Shown here: positions 9,479 to 19,900 of the stretch, in pieces
How the letters are laid out: each line of letters begins with the position of its first letter
How positions within the stretch are numbered: position 1 is the first letter of the stretch
DNA from: Carboxylicivirga sediminis
GTDB lineage: Bacteria; Bacteroidota; Bacteroidia; Bacteroidales; Marinilabiliaceae
Direction of reading: 5' to 3'
DNA length: 64,000 bases
Assembly (NCBI RefSeq): GCF_018156225.1
Contig: NZ_JAGTAR010000018.1
Coordinates: 1 to 64,000, forward strand
Made by a program: the position numbers and the translations under genes
The notes under the pieces: model-generated
Told to the model about the DNA's origin: nothing
Databases searched by the model: none
What the model saw: only the letters and a program-made list of their open reading frames with translations

Positions 9479-9853
9479 ATGAAGGAATTAGTTCCATATG
9501 TAAACCTAGAAACCGTTAAGGGTACTAGCGGTAAAATAGAACAATTTATTGTGCGAACGGTATCTTACCTGCCTGATGACAGCACCATTACAAAAAGCGG
9601 CGAAGGCGAAGTAGCCGATAATGTATACTACCGGCCATTAACCATCACCTACACTGGTACATCTTCTACATTTAAAACTTTTGATGTTGATTTTACCATC
9701 AACCGCAAAGATGTTGGTTTGCTGGAGCGCGGAGTGAATGTAAAGCTTAAAAGTGCTGTTGTAGTTGCGCAATCTGCAGATGTGGCGATGTTGAGTGATG
9801 ATGATGATGGACAAGGGCAAGTAGTAGAATATGATGATCTGACAATGCCATAG
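9479..9853 (+). CDS. Small acidic hypothetical protein
   Basis: I do not recognise this 124-residue protein. It has no signal peptide or membrane segment. The first 100 residues look beta-rich, alternating polar and hydrophobic (FIVRTVSYLP, YYRPLTITYTG, FDVDFTINRKDVG). The tail is acidic (SDDDDGQGQ, VEYDDLTMP). The start codon is an ATG preceded by AT-rich leader sequence. It ends 23 bp before the first TPR histidine kinase and runs in the same direction, so it could be a signalling partner, but nothing in the sequence proves that. Confidence 0.7.
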   Translation: MKELVPYVNLETVKGTSGKIEQFIVRTVSYLPDDSTITKSGEGEVADNVYYRPLTITYTGTSSTFKTFDVDFTINRKDVGLLERGVNVKLKSAVVVAQSADVAMLSDDDDGQGQVVEYDDLTMP

Positions 9854-9876
9854 TTAAATTGAGAAAAAAATTATTT

Positions 9877-11901
9877 ATGAAAGCAGTCAAATTTATATTT
9901 ATAAATATATTATCAGGCTGCTTTTTTATTTTTTTAAGTGGCATAAGCAATATTAATAATACAGAGGCCATTCAGTCAGTTGAGTCACTAAAAGAAATAA
10001 TTAATGATTCTAATATTTCATGTGATTCAATAAGTAATTGGATATTAGTCTGTAATGGCGAATTGGATAGAGATGAACTGGCTACTTGTTTGGTTGAATA
10101 TGGGAAAAAATTGTATAATGACGCTTGTTTCTATAAGGCCGATTCTATCTTTAACATTGCATTGAACAACTTAATTGATGATGATTTACAGAAGTTAGCC
10201 TCCATTTATTTTTGGAAAGGAAAAGTAGCGTCAAAGATAGATAAAAGTGAGAGTGTTCTGGATTTTTTCAATTCTGCAGCAAATTATTATAAACGATTGG
10301 AGAATTGCAAAGGAATTGTTTTTTCGTATTTAGAGAGTGGAATTTTTTTTTCTAAACAAAAGAATTACACAGTTGCTTATATGCAATTCGATAATGCTCT
10401 TTCGTTTGCACTCGCTGAAAACAATCAATTATTTATAAATCTATGCTATCTAAATTATGGACATTGCAAATTAGAGCAATTCAAGTATAATGAAGCATTG
10501 AAATACTACAACAAGGTTGATGTAGAAAAAGCTATATCAAAGAAGAGTCTTGCTATCTTGTATAACAATTTATCGCATATCTATATAAAAAAGAATAATT
10601 ATAAGATTGCAGAACACTATCTAATACAAAGTATAAAAATTAAAGAATCTTTAGGTGATGTTTATGGAGTCTTTCATTCTAAGCTTAATTTGATTAATTT
10701 TTACATCAAGTCTGGCAAGATACAGAAGGCAGAACTTATTGGTAAAGAAATCGGTGAGCTTAAAGTTAAGTTGAGCAATGATCAAAAACTAGATTCGATT
10801 TATACTTTTGCTGAATTAAGACTCAAGACTGGTCATACAAATGATGGTATCAAGCTATTAAATAGGTTTTATCAGTTAAAAGATTCTCTTTCTAATATCA
10901 CTTTCTCAGACAAGCTTATAGATATGCAGAAAAGCTTTGAATTAAAAGAGAAAGATCAGGAAATTGCCTTGTTACATAAAGAAGATGCCTTAAATCAGGC
11001 TCGCCTCAAGACTAAAAACGTATTAATAGCCGTAATTGGTAGTTTTCTATTGATACTTATATTGGTTGGTTATTTAATCAATCGGCAGCGCAAGGAGTTG
11101 GCACAGTCGCGCCGCAGGCTGTTGCGTCAAAAGGAAGATATTACCGGCATGAACGAGCAGCTGCGTGTATCCAACCTGGCTAAGGATCGTATTTTATCGG
11201 TCATTGGTCACGACTTACGCGGGCCAGTAGGTGGTTTAAAAGAACTCATAGAGCTTTACATGGAGTTGCCGGAGTATGAGCCCAACGATATTAAGAACCT
11301 TTTGAAAGCAGCACGCGAATCATCTACCAGTACCTACCACCTGCTCGAAAACCTGCTGAGTTGGGCCAACTCACAGCGCGGAGACATTGTGTTTAACCCG
11401 GTAGCTACGCCATTGGCGCCACTTATTAAGCAAAGCGTACAGTTGTTAGATCGTTCGATTAACGTGCGCAATGTTCGCTTCGAATACGACATTCCTAAAG
11501 CATTGGTGATTCAGGTGGATATGAATATGCTGCGCACCATCATCCGCAATCTGGTATCCAACGCCCTTAAGTATTCGCCTGATAATGGTTTAATCAAAAT
11601 TATGGTGATTGAAGACGGTAAACAGGTTAAGTTCTGCATTTGCGACGAGGGCAAGGGTATGACAGCCGATGAAACCAAGAGCATCTTTAAAAAGAAAGAG
11701 ACTTACTTTATTGGCTCTGAATTAACGGCTAAGGGAACCGGGCTCGGACTGATTCTTTGCAAGGAATTTGTGGAGCGGCACGGAGGTGTCATCTGGATTA
11801 ATTCCAAAGAAGGTGTTGGTACCCAGGTATGGTTTAGTATTCCACAAAAAGGTGTTTCTACCACTAAGGTGAATGAGTTGCAATCTTCAGCTGCTCAATA
11901 A
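9877..11901 (+). CDS. TPR-containing sensor histidine kinase, copy 1
   Basis: This predicted 674-residue membrane kinase has an N-terminal signal or membrane segment, a helical TPR region (about 60-350), a membrane helix (about 382-402; LIAVIGSFLLILILVGYLI), a coiled coil, HisKA with RILSVIGHDLRGPVGG (His445), and HATPase with IIRNLVSNALKYSPDNG and GTGLGLILCKEFVERHGG. It has no receiver or DNA-binding domain, so it must signal to a separate regulator not seen nearby. The next gene is a paralogue with the same architecture and nearly identical kinase motifs. I chose the ATG at 9877 over the TTG at 9859 because it directly precedes the hydrophobic N-terminus. The N-terminal half is distinctly more AT-rich than the kinase half. 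Confidence 0.92.
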   Translation: MKAVKFIFINILSGCFFIFLSGISNINNTEAIQSVESLKEIINDSNISCDSISNWILVCNGELDRDELATCLVEYGKKLYNDACFYKADSIFNIALNNLIDDDLQKLASIYFWKGKVASKIDKSESVLDFFNSAANYYKRLENCKGIVFSYLESGIFFSKQKNYTVAYMQFDNALSFALAENNQLFINLCYLNYGHCKLEQFKYNEALKYYNKVDVEKAISKKSLAILYNNLSHIYIKKNNYKIAEHYLIQSIKIKESLGDVYGVFHSKLNLINFYIKSGKIQKAELIGKEIGELKVKLSNDQKLDSIYTFAELRLKTGHTNDGIKLLNRFYQLKDSLSNITFSDKLIDMQKSFELKEKDQEIALLHKEDALNQARLKTKNVLIAVIGSFLLILILVGYLINRQRKELAQSRRRLLRQKEDITGMNEQLRVSNLAKDRILSVIGHDLRGPVGGLKELIELYMELPEYEPNDIKNLLKAARESSTSTYHLLENLLSWANSQRGDIVFNPVATPLAPLIKQSVQLLDRSINVRNVRFEYDIPKALVIQVDMNMLRTIIRNLVSNALKYSPDNGLIKIMVIEDGKQVKFCICDEGKGMTADETKSIFKKKETYFIGSELTAKGTGLGLILCKEFVERHGGVIWINSKEGVGTQVWFSIPQKGVSTTKVNELQSSAAQ

Positions 11902-11985
11902 CACGTCTTCACATATTAAAATATTTTGTATTTTGATGCGACAAAAACAGGCTGATAGATCTTATTGGCTCAAACGGGTTTTCTT

Positions 11986-14031
11986 ATGGCATCAAAATAT
12001 GGTTACCTTCTACTGATTCTTACCTTTTGGTATATTGTTCCGGTATCGCATGCTACAGAGCAGGATTCGCTTAGCACCTTATACCTGCAAGCTAAACAGG
12101 AAGCCGAACTATTTGTGAAAAGCTTTGGAAAGAATGTAACGTTTAAGCATCAGTTGGACTCATTAGAAGCCAAAGTACAATCGGCAGATGGTACTAGAAA
12201 CGGGGCCTACTATATTCAATTCGCCAAGAAGTATATTAAGCACACAGAGGTTATTGATTCAATCCTATTGATGGCCGAAAAGCACTTAAGAGCAAGTAAC
12301 TGTCAAAGAGGTCTCGGTGAAGCTCTTTTTTACAAGGGAGTAAGGGCCCTTGATACGCAAAAGGTGGAAGAAGCACTTGGTATATTCAATGAAGCAGCCC
12401 ATATTTTTAAATTAGCCAACAGTCCGGAAGGAGAGGTGTATTGCATCACCCGCGTGGCTAATTACCACTCCAAATCACGTAACTATCAACTAGCCGAAAA
12501 ATATTATAAAGAACTTTTGAAGCGAACCGAAGAGCTGGGCGATGTGAATTTATCAGAGATGGCTTATTTAAATGTGGCCAACTTTTATAATCAGCAAGGC
12601 AAAACAGATGAAGCCATTAGCTATTACTCTTTATTGGAAAAGAGCCTGGAAAAAAGTAATAACAAAAAGCGATATAAGCCGCTCTATAATAATTTAGGCG
12701 TTATTTATATTTACAAGAAAGACTGGGCTAAGGCGAAGGAGTATCTGCATAAATCCATAGCCATTAAGCAAGAAGAGGGTGATTCGCTGGGGATTTTTTC
12801 AAGCTACCAGAACTTATTCAGAATTAGTGTGCAAACAAGACAGTTAGATGAGGCGACTCATTATTCTTCGTTGATGTTAGATTTGGCTCAAAAACTGAAT
12901 GTCCCACCTAACCAGATGCTTGCGTTTAATTATAACAATACGCAGTACCTTATATTGGCAGGTGAGCCTGAAAAGGCCCTCAATCAGTTTGACGAATATG
13001 TAGCGGTTAAAGATTCGATCAATAAAGCTGCCTTTTCTGATAAGTTGTTGCAAATTGAGCAGGGTTATGAGATAGAAAAGCGTGATCAGGCAATAGCCCT
13101 GTTGCAGCAAAAAGATGAATTGCAGCAGGAAAAGCTGGGCAACCTCAAGGTGGTAATTGCCATTGTTGCTTCGTTTGTAATTATCCTTCTTTTTAATGGT
13201 TTCTATATGAAGCGGCAATGGATGAAGCTGAATGAGGCTGATAAACGCCTTAAAGAGAAGCAGCAGCAGATATTGACGATTAATAAGCGGCTGGAATCAT
13301 TGAATAATTCTAAAGACCGAATATTATCAGTTATTGGGCACGATTTGAGGGGGCCGGTTGGCGGACTAAAGGAACTGGTTGAGTTATATATGGAGCTGCC
13401 TGAGTTGGAGCCGCAGGATATCACTAATTTGCTAAATACGGCACGAGAGTCATCCAGTAGTGCTTATTATTTATTGGAGAACCTCTTAACCTGGGCCAAT
13501 TCACAGCGTGGTGAAATAACTTATAAACCGCTGCTAACGCCTGTATTGCCGGTAATCACAAAAACCATTGAGCTGCTCGACCAATCTATTAATAGCAAGG
13601 GCATACGTTTTGACATCAATATTGAGTCTTCTTTATCGTTGAAGATTGATATTAATATGTTTAGAACAATAATCCGTAATCTGGTCTCAAACTCAATTAA
13701 ACATTCACCTACCAATAGCTTGATTGAGATAAACACGGAAGTTCTTAAAAATGGAGTGCAGTTCTCCATTATTGATCAGGGGCATGGCATGACAGCCAGC
13801 GAAGTACAGCAGTTGTTTACTAAGAAAGAAGCCTATTATATCAGTTCAGATGTGTCAGCCAAGGGCACTGGATTAGGGCTCATTTTGTGTAAGGAGTTTG
13901 TGGAGCGACATGGTGGTAGCATTTGGGTGCAATCAGAGGAGGGAATTGGTACACGAGTGCATTTTGTTATACCGGCAGGTCAGGTAACATATAATCCTAA
14001 AGTCTCAAAAGAAATATATTACTCAGACTGA
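11986..14031 (+). CDS. TPR-containing sensor histidine kinase, copy 2
   Basis: This paralogue of the preceding gene has 681 residues from the ATG at 11986, which starts a clear signal peptide (MASKYGYLLLILTFWYIVP). The frame is open from a TTG at 11965. TPR repeats span about 60-350 (YYKELLKRTEELGDVN, LYNNLGVIYIYKKDWAKAKE), followed by a membrane helix near 389-408, HisKA with RILSVIGHDLRGPVGG (His452), and HATPase with IIRNLVSNSIKHSPTNS and GTGLGLILCKEFVERHGG. No receiver domain is present. It lies 84 bp after copy 1. The kinase halves are far more alike than the sensor halves, as expected if duplication was followed by divergence of input. Confidence 0.92.
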   Translation: MASKYGYLLLILTFWYIVPVSHATEQDSLSTLYLQAKQEAELFVKSFGKNVTFKHQLDSLEAKVQSADGTRNGAYYIQFAKKYIKHTEVIDSILLMAEKHLRASNCQRGLGEALFYKGVRALDTQKVEEALGIFNEAAHIFKLANSPEGEVYCITRVANYHSKSRNYQLAEKYYKELLKRTEELGDVNLSEMAYLNVANFYNQQGKTDEAISYYSLLEKSLEKSNNKKRYKPLYNNLGVIYIYKKDWAKAKEYLHKSIAIKQEEGDSLGIFSSYQNLFRISVQTRQLDEATHYSSLMLDLAQKLNVPPNQMLAFNYNNTQYLILAGEPEKALNQFDEYVAVKDSINKAAFSDKLLQIEQGYEIEKRDQAIALLQQKDELQQEKLGNLKVVIAIVASFVIILLFNGFYMKRQWMKLNEADKRLKEKQQQILTINKRLESLNNSKDRILSVIGHDLRGPVGGLKELVELYMELPELEPQDITNLLNTARESSSSAYYLLENLLTWANSQRGEITYKPLLTPVLPVITKTIELLDQSINSKGIRFDINIESSLSLKIDINMFRTIIRNLVSNSIKHSPTNSLIEINTEVLKNGVQFSIIDQGHGMTASEVQQLFTKKEAYYISSDVSAKGTGLGLILCKEFVERHGGSIWVQSEEGIGTRVHFVIPAGQVTYNPKVSKEIYYSD

Positions 14032-14062
14032 TAGTTATTATTGGTTTGAAGCTATGAAGAAA

Positions 14063-14080
14063 GGCCTTTTTCTAAAGGCC
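14063..14080 (-). terminator. Terminator-like hairpin between convergent genes
   Basis: GGCCTTT (14063-14069) and AAAGGCC (14074-14080) form a 7-bp stem. On the minus strand it is followed by TTTCTTC, so it most plausibly ends the metallophosphatase transcript, and it may also serve the kinase on the other side. Confidence 0.6.
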
Positions 14081-14090
14081 CTTAATCATT

Positions 14091-15218
14091 TTACCACAAT
14101 AATTGCTTCTCTCCATCTAATCCGGCTCTATAATAATGATCGTCTTCTATCAGCAACAATTCACCATTCTCTCCCTTTTTTATTGAGGTGTCAGCTGCCA
14201 ATATGCGCTTGTCAAACAATACCTCAATCTGTTCCATGGAAGTGTGTCCCACCACGATGTGATTCGCCTCAAAATGATTTAAAATTGAGTCGATGTGGAT
14301 ATTAGTCAGAGTGGTGTCTTTAAAGTAGCCACGGTACCAGATGGGACCATTTGAACGTGCAAGGATCGATAGATGCTCATTGGCGCGAATGCTGTCGCGG
14401 TGATTGTCTATTATCTGTTCTGCAAAGGTGGTATTGATAGCTTTGATACTTAAATTATGCCTGACCATCTCCATTGATAAGCCTGCATGGTTAAATACAA
14501 TATCATTGATTTTAAGCACCACCGGGCAGGCTCTTAGCCATTCGCCCATCAGGGTTTGAGGGCCAAAAAGCTGGTCGTAGCTATGATGGCTTACTTGCTC
14601 TACTGCAGTATATTTCTCATTGATGTAGCGTAGGTCGGTATTTAAAACCATTACATCATGGTTGCCCAACAGGTAGTGTACCCTTCCGCCTGCTTGATGG
14701 GCTTGTTCGCTTAGCTTGATTATGTGCCACAAGGTTTCGGTTACTTTATCGCCCCGGTCAAAGGCATCGCCAATAATCACCAGGTGACCTTTAGCGAAAT
14801 TCCAATTGCCTGTTGCGTCGATGATGTGGTTGGCTTTAAGCAGTCTGATGAACAGATCGTACTGGCCATGAATATCACTAAGTACAGCTATGTTTTCAAC
14901 ATTGGAAAATTGGGCGGGTACATCTGTTAGCAAAGTAGTCAGCTCATCGATATTGAATGTGTAATCCACATCGGAATGAATGCGTATATCATCGGATGCC
15001 AGCAGAGTGTGGGTGTAAGCAGAGTCGTTAATGACCCATTTTACCTGAGCATCCTCCTTACTCAGGAAGATATAGGGGCCGTCGCTGATGCCGGTTGTGT
15101 TTTGTAAATTTACTTCTAATGCAGGCTTGGAAGCTTTTGGCCAGAACTTGACGGTAAGCACAATGGCTGATGCAACTATGGCTACGATGATAAGCCTAAT
15201 GCGTGTTGTTTTGCTCAT
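14091..15218 (-). CDS. Calcineurin-like metallophosphoesterase, membrane-anchored
   Basis: This 375-residue protein belongs to the two-metal phosphoesterase superfamily and resembles Shewanella-like protein phosphatases. An N-terminal membrane segment (about 7-24; IIVAIVASAIVLTVKFW) anchors it. The motifs are in order: SDIHGQYD, GDAFDRGD (a variant of GDxxDRG), LLGNHDVM, FNHAGLS and VVGHTSMEQ. Together they supply the metal and phosphate ligands. The substrate could be a phosphoprotein or a small phosphoester and cannot be read from sequence. It stands alone: a strong terminator of the SusCD operon lies upstream at 15320-15356, and its own terminator hairpin follows. Confidence 0.9.
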   Translation of the reverse strand: MSKTTRIRLIIVAIVASAIVLTVKFWPKASKPALEVNLQNTTGISDGPYIFLSKEDAQVKWVINDSAYTHTLLASDDIRIHSDVDYTFNIDELTTLLTDVPAQFSNVENIAVLSDIHGQYDLFIRLLKANHIIDATGNWNFAKGHLVIIGDAFDRGDKVTETLWHIIKLSEQAHQAGGRVHYLLGNHDVMVLNTDLRYINEKYTAVEQVSHHSYDQLFGPQTLMGEWLRACPVVLKINDIVFNHAGLSMEMVRHNLSIKAINTTFAEQIIDNHRDSIRANEHLSILARSNGPIWYRGYFKDTTLTNIHIDSILNHFEANHIVVGHTSMEQIEVLFDKRILAADTSIKKGENGELLLIEDDHYYRAGLDGEKQLLW

Positions 15219-15313
15219 GGATAAATAAATTTTTCAACTAAAATACAATCAATGTTTCAAATAGTTAAGCTTTAAAGGGCATAGAAAGCTGAAGGCAGAG
15301 TGTTTGAGCAACT

Positions 15314-15356
15314 AAAAAATGCCGAAGAAGCGCGTCACACTATTGCTTCTTCGGCA
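15314..15356 (-). terminator. Rho-independent terminator of the SusCD operon
   Basis: TGCCGAAGAAGC (15320-15331) pairs perfectly over 12 bp with GCTTCTTCGGCA (15345-15356). On the minus strand it is followed by six T residues (15319-15314). It lies 55 bp after the SusD stop codon. Confidence 0.9.
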
Positions 15357-15410
15357 CATAATCCTTGTTATGCAGGCATTAATTAACTAAACCTTTAGAA
15401 AAATATGACT

Positions 15411-16922
15411 CTACTGTCCACCTGTATACGGTGCATAACCCGGATTTTGCTGGTCTCTGATGTTTGGATTAGCCTCCATTTCGTTCATTGGAATGGGGTA
15501 AACCACCTGAGGCTGCGTATAATCGATATAGGCCACATCATTACTTACGTTACCTTCAGCTTCGCGTTGGAACGGAATGGCTCGGCGGAAATGATCCCAA
15601 AATGTATGTCCTTCCAACACCAGTTCTTTGCGGCGTTCTTTTAAAATATCAGCAATCAACAAATCAGTGGTTGCCGGTGCTGTGTACTCAATATTGGTGC
15701 GGGCTTCATACACGTGATTCATGTATTCAGCGGCCTTTGCCATATTTGTACCTTGCTCCGCATAGGCTTCGGCCAGCGTAAGATACACCTCGGGCAGGCG
15801 CACCATGTAGATGTTATGCACCGAGTGATTGCCGTCACCAATGTATTTGCGGATACCGGTATCGTCGCCCAGTTCATTATCACAAATCAGGTATTGACGC
15901 ACGTCGCCATCTACTTCGTTTAATACTTCTCTCAGGTACACATTACCTCCGTAACCGGCGTAACCAATTTTGTCATCGGCAATTTTCCCATCATTAGGAT
16001 CGCCCGGAATATCAATGGTTGGATTACGCGTCAGGTGATTGAGTGAATTAGACCCCAGATTATCGGCCAACGAATACTGAAGTTCCCAGATGCTTTCGCT
16101 GTTATAAGCACTATAGTACGAACTTGTATAGCTGTCGTAAGCTAACATAGAAGTTCCACCAAGTGCTTTTTCTCCGGTAGCAATGGCATTATCCCATTGG
16201 CCCATGTATAAGTAGGTACGGGCAAGTAGTGCATTAACAGCCTGATAAGAAATAGTTCCGTCACTGGCTGAGATGCCGTTTAGCAATTGAGCCGCTTCAT
16301 TCAGATCACTTAGTATTTGTACATAGCAATCGATTGCTTCCTCACGTGCAGGCGGATCAATAGATGCAGCACTATTATCTTCCTGAGATAGTAATAAAGG
16401 TACTCCCCATTTATACATATCGTGGTAGTTATCGCCACTTGCGATGGAGAAGGTGGGTGGATAAGCAAATAAACGCATTAAATCGAAGTAGGCTAAGCCT
16501 CTAAGGGCCAAGGCTTCTCCCTTTAATCGTTTAAGCTCGTTAGCTTCACCTTCTGCATTATCGATATTAGATAGCATTTTGTTACAAAGGAAGATGGAGC
16601 TGTAAATTTTTTCCCAGGCAGCATCGGCATAAGCATCTAATGTAGATGATTCGCGATAGCCATTTTCCTCCTGGAAGCGGTTACCCGTATCTTCCACATA
16701 AAAATCAGGTCCTTTGGAACCTTCAAAGGCATACATCAATCTACCATAATAGTCTTCATGAGAGATTTCATTGTAGATACCATTCAAAGCTTGCTGAGCC
16801 CCTTCTGTATCGGTAAACATGTCAAGGTCAGGTATCGATGTAAGAGGTTCCTTGTCAAGTACATCATCGCACCCGGCGAATAGGGCCATCACTAATGTGA
16901 ATATTAATATTTTATTTTTCAT
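15411..16922 (-). CDS. SusD/RagB-family nutrient-binding lipoprotein
   Basis: This 503-residue lipoprotein sits on the outer membrane and forms the lid of the SusC channel. Its signal ends in a lipobox (LFAGC, Cys about 18). The N-terminal SusD-like half (EPLTSIPDLDMFTDTEGAQ, ALNGIYNEIS) is followed by the TPR-like SusD core, with EALALRGLAYFDLMRLFAYP and the C-terminal ILKERRKELVLEGHTFWDHFR typical of the family. It starts 11 bp after the SusC stop, so the two are co-transcribed. No glycoside hydrolase or protease follows, so the nutrient cannot be inferred. Confidence 0.96.
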   Translation of the reverse strand: MKNKILIFTLVMALFAGCDDVLDKEPLTSIPDLDMFTDTEGAQQALNGIYNEISHEDYYGRLMYAFEGSKGPDFYVEDTGNRFQEENGYRESSTLDAYADAAWEKIYSSIFLCNKMLSNIDNAEGEANELKRLKGEALALRGLAYFDLMRLFAYPPTFSIASGDNYHDMYKWGVPLLLSQEDNSAASIDPPAREEAIDCYVQILSDLNEAAQLLNGISASDGTISYQAVNALLARTYLYMGQWDNAIATGEKALGGTSMLAYDSYTSSYYSAYNSESIWELQYSLADNLGSNSLNHLTRNPTIDIPGDPNDGKIADDKIGYAGYGGNVYLREVLNEVDGDVRQYLICDNELGDDTGIRKYIGDGNHSVHNIYMVRLPEVYLTLAEAYAEQGTNMAKAAEYMNHVYEARTNIEYTAPATTDLLIADILKERRKELVLEGHTFWDHFRRAIPFQREAEGNVSNDVAYIDYTQPQVVYPIPMNEMEANPNIRDQQNPGYAPYTGGQ

Positions 16923-16933
16923 GTTGTTGCGTA

Positions 16934-19900
16934 TTAAAAGTTAAGCTTTACACCAAACGTATAGGTTGTAGCGGTTGGATACTGGTCGGCGTCTCTGAAT
17001 CCACTTAAGGAAATTTCAGGATCAAAACCATCTAATTCAGTGGCTACCCATAAGTTTTCTGCTTGGGCAAATACACTTGCGCTGCGTAACTTCAGCTTTT
17101 GAGTGATTGACACAGGAATGGTGTATTGTAGTTTTATATTTTTAAGCTTCAGGTAGTCACCTTTGTATACATACCTTGATGAACGGTAGCGGTTCCAGGT
17201 GCCTGATGAGTTAACACGGATAGGGTTTGTTCCACTCGTATTGTCGGGTGTCCATCGGTCCAGCTGGCTACGTTCGATGCCTCTGTAGTCGCGGTAACCA
17301 TCGTTTTTAGTGGCGGTTCTTCCGGTATAATCCATCACATGGTGGCCCATGCCATAGGTAAACAGGAAGCTCAGATCAAGACCTTTCCAGCTGAATGAAG
17401 ACGAAATACCTCCGGTTACTTTAGGCAATGCTGTACCAAGGATGCGGCGTTCTGCGTCATCGTAGTCTTTTACAATTATTTCATTGCCGTCTTCATCACG
17501 GCCATACCATTGCTGTTCGCCTGTTTCATGGTCGATGCCAGCCCACTCGGGCATGTACCAGCTGTAGTAGCTTTCGCCGTTGCGCTGAATTTGCGTAGAG
17601 CCAATAATATCGTTATCCAGTCCTGAGAATCTGTTTTTAAGTGTGGCTGCGTTTACATTAATATTCCAATTGAAATCAGAATTGCGAATAATATCAGCAT
17701 TCACATCCACCTCGATTCCCTGGTTAGTTAAACTGGCGTTAGAATTGATTAGCATAGATGAGAAACCAGCTGTTCCTGAAATAGGCAGGTCTTGCAACAG
17801 GTTCTTGGTTTCGCGGTTGTAATATTCCAGGTTGAAATTGATACGGTTAAACCAACGCGATTCAAAACCAATGTTATACACCTGGTTTTCCTCCCAAGTC
17901 AAGTCGTTGTTGGCAATGCTGGGCGGAGTAGCTCCCGGGGTTTCTTTGTAGTCATAACCAAATGAATAAACCGATTGCCAGGCATACAATTCAGAAGGAA
18001 GCGTACCGTTGGTACCGATACTGGCTTTCAGCTTCAGATTATCGAGGAACGAAACATCGCTTAAGAATGCTTCATCTGAAATGCGCCATGCCCCGGATAA
18101 TGACCAGAAGCTGCCACGGCGGTTTTCTGGAGAAAAACGCGATGACTCATCAGTTCTGAATGATGCTGATGCATAATATTTACCATTGTACACATAGTTA
18201 ACTTGCGACAGGATGGAAAACATGCCATATTCATGGCCTGAACCAAAAACACTCTCAGGCGTTGCCGCAGCACTTAAATAAGGTGTTTTGTTGGTCGGGA
18301 AATTAATACCCGTTGCGCCTGTATATTGGTAGCGTAAATCTTCCACTTCGGTACCAGCATAAGCTGTTATACTATGCACATCGTTAAACGTTTTGTTGAA
18401 ATTAAGTAAGGTGGTGTTACTAATTTTCCTGCTACGGGCATCGCGCTCATAAAGCGAACCGTTGTCCGACTTACCATCTCCGAAATCTTTGTTATACCAA
18501 TTACGACGACGGGCATGCGTGTAATCAAGGTTCGTCCGGCTGTTAACATTTAACCAATCTGTAAAATTCAGCTGAATCCAGCCTGAAGTAATGATCTTTG
18601 TTTGAGGGCGCAGGTAATAGTTTTCATTAGCTACTGCCACCGGGTTTTGGTTATTGTTAACCCCTTTTGGCAGGCTCAGGTTGTAAGAGCCATCTTCGAG
18701 ATAAACCGGTGCAACGGGTGCAATGGCCAGTGCAGTATATTGTGGCATGGCATAACCATAGGCATTGGCACGTGGTCCGCTCTGGTCGCTGTATGACACC
18801 ATACTGTTAATGCCCCAATGGAATAAGGCGCCTTTAGGTTTGGATGATAGGTTAGTTCTTAGTGAGTAACGCTCCAGTCCACTGCCAATGATAATACCTT
18901 CCTGATTGAAGTACTCCAGTGATGCATAGTAGTTAAAATGGTTATTACCGCCATTGGTTGATACATTGTATTTCTGGAATGGGGCCACACGGGTTACTTC
19001 ATCATACCAGTTGGTATTGGCCAGTTTATTGTAGTCAGCACCCGGATTACCATCCTCATCAAAGAATTCATCGTAATAATCATCGTTGTTTGGACTGTAT
19101 ATTGCAAAGTGACTGTTAAACTGTTCTTTGGCATAGTTCTGCCATTCGTAGAAATTGCGTCCACTCACTTGGTAACCTTCCTTATCAGCATACAGATTCT
19201 TTATCTCACTAAAGAAATCATCGTAACCGGTTTTGCGTCTTACCTGATAGTGCATTTCGCCTTCCAGCCATAATTCCATGTACTCATCTTTATTTACCAA
19301 ATCTGGTTTGCTGGCATTAAATAGTTGCGATACACCCATTTGTACATCTACACTGTATTGTGGTTTGTCGGTATTTCGGCCCTGCTTGGTGGTGATAACA
19401 ATCACACCGTTGGCTCCCCTTGAACCATATAATGATGCTGATGCCGCATCTTTTAAGATGGTCATCGATTTAATGTCGGACGGGTTAATGGAGTTAAGGG
19501 GGTTGGTTGCATAGTCAGAGCTTCCGGACATGTTTGATACATCCATAATAACGCCATCAATCACATACAACGGTGCATTGGAGGCATTCATTGAACTGAT
19601 ACCTCTTAAACGAACGGTATTCATAGCACCGGGCTGACCAGTTCCTGTAACAATAGTACCGGGCGAGTTACCTCTTAATACATCCTGGAATGAGGCCACC
19701 GGGCGTTCCTCAATTTTTTTGGCGCTTACAACAGCTGCCGAGCCGGTATAAGCTTCTTTGGTAATGGTGCCGTAACCTGTTACAACTACTTCTTCTAGTC
19801 CTATCTGTTCTTCTAGTAGTGTTATGTTGACTTGCGCACGACCGGCTATTTGTACTTCCTGATCTTCAAAACCTATGAAGGAGAACATCAGCGAGGCATC

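Noticed and set aside
14054-14305. 83-codon plus-strand frame after the second kinase
   Set aside because: It lies antisense over the metallophosphatase 3' end and over its terminator; no family features.
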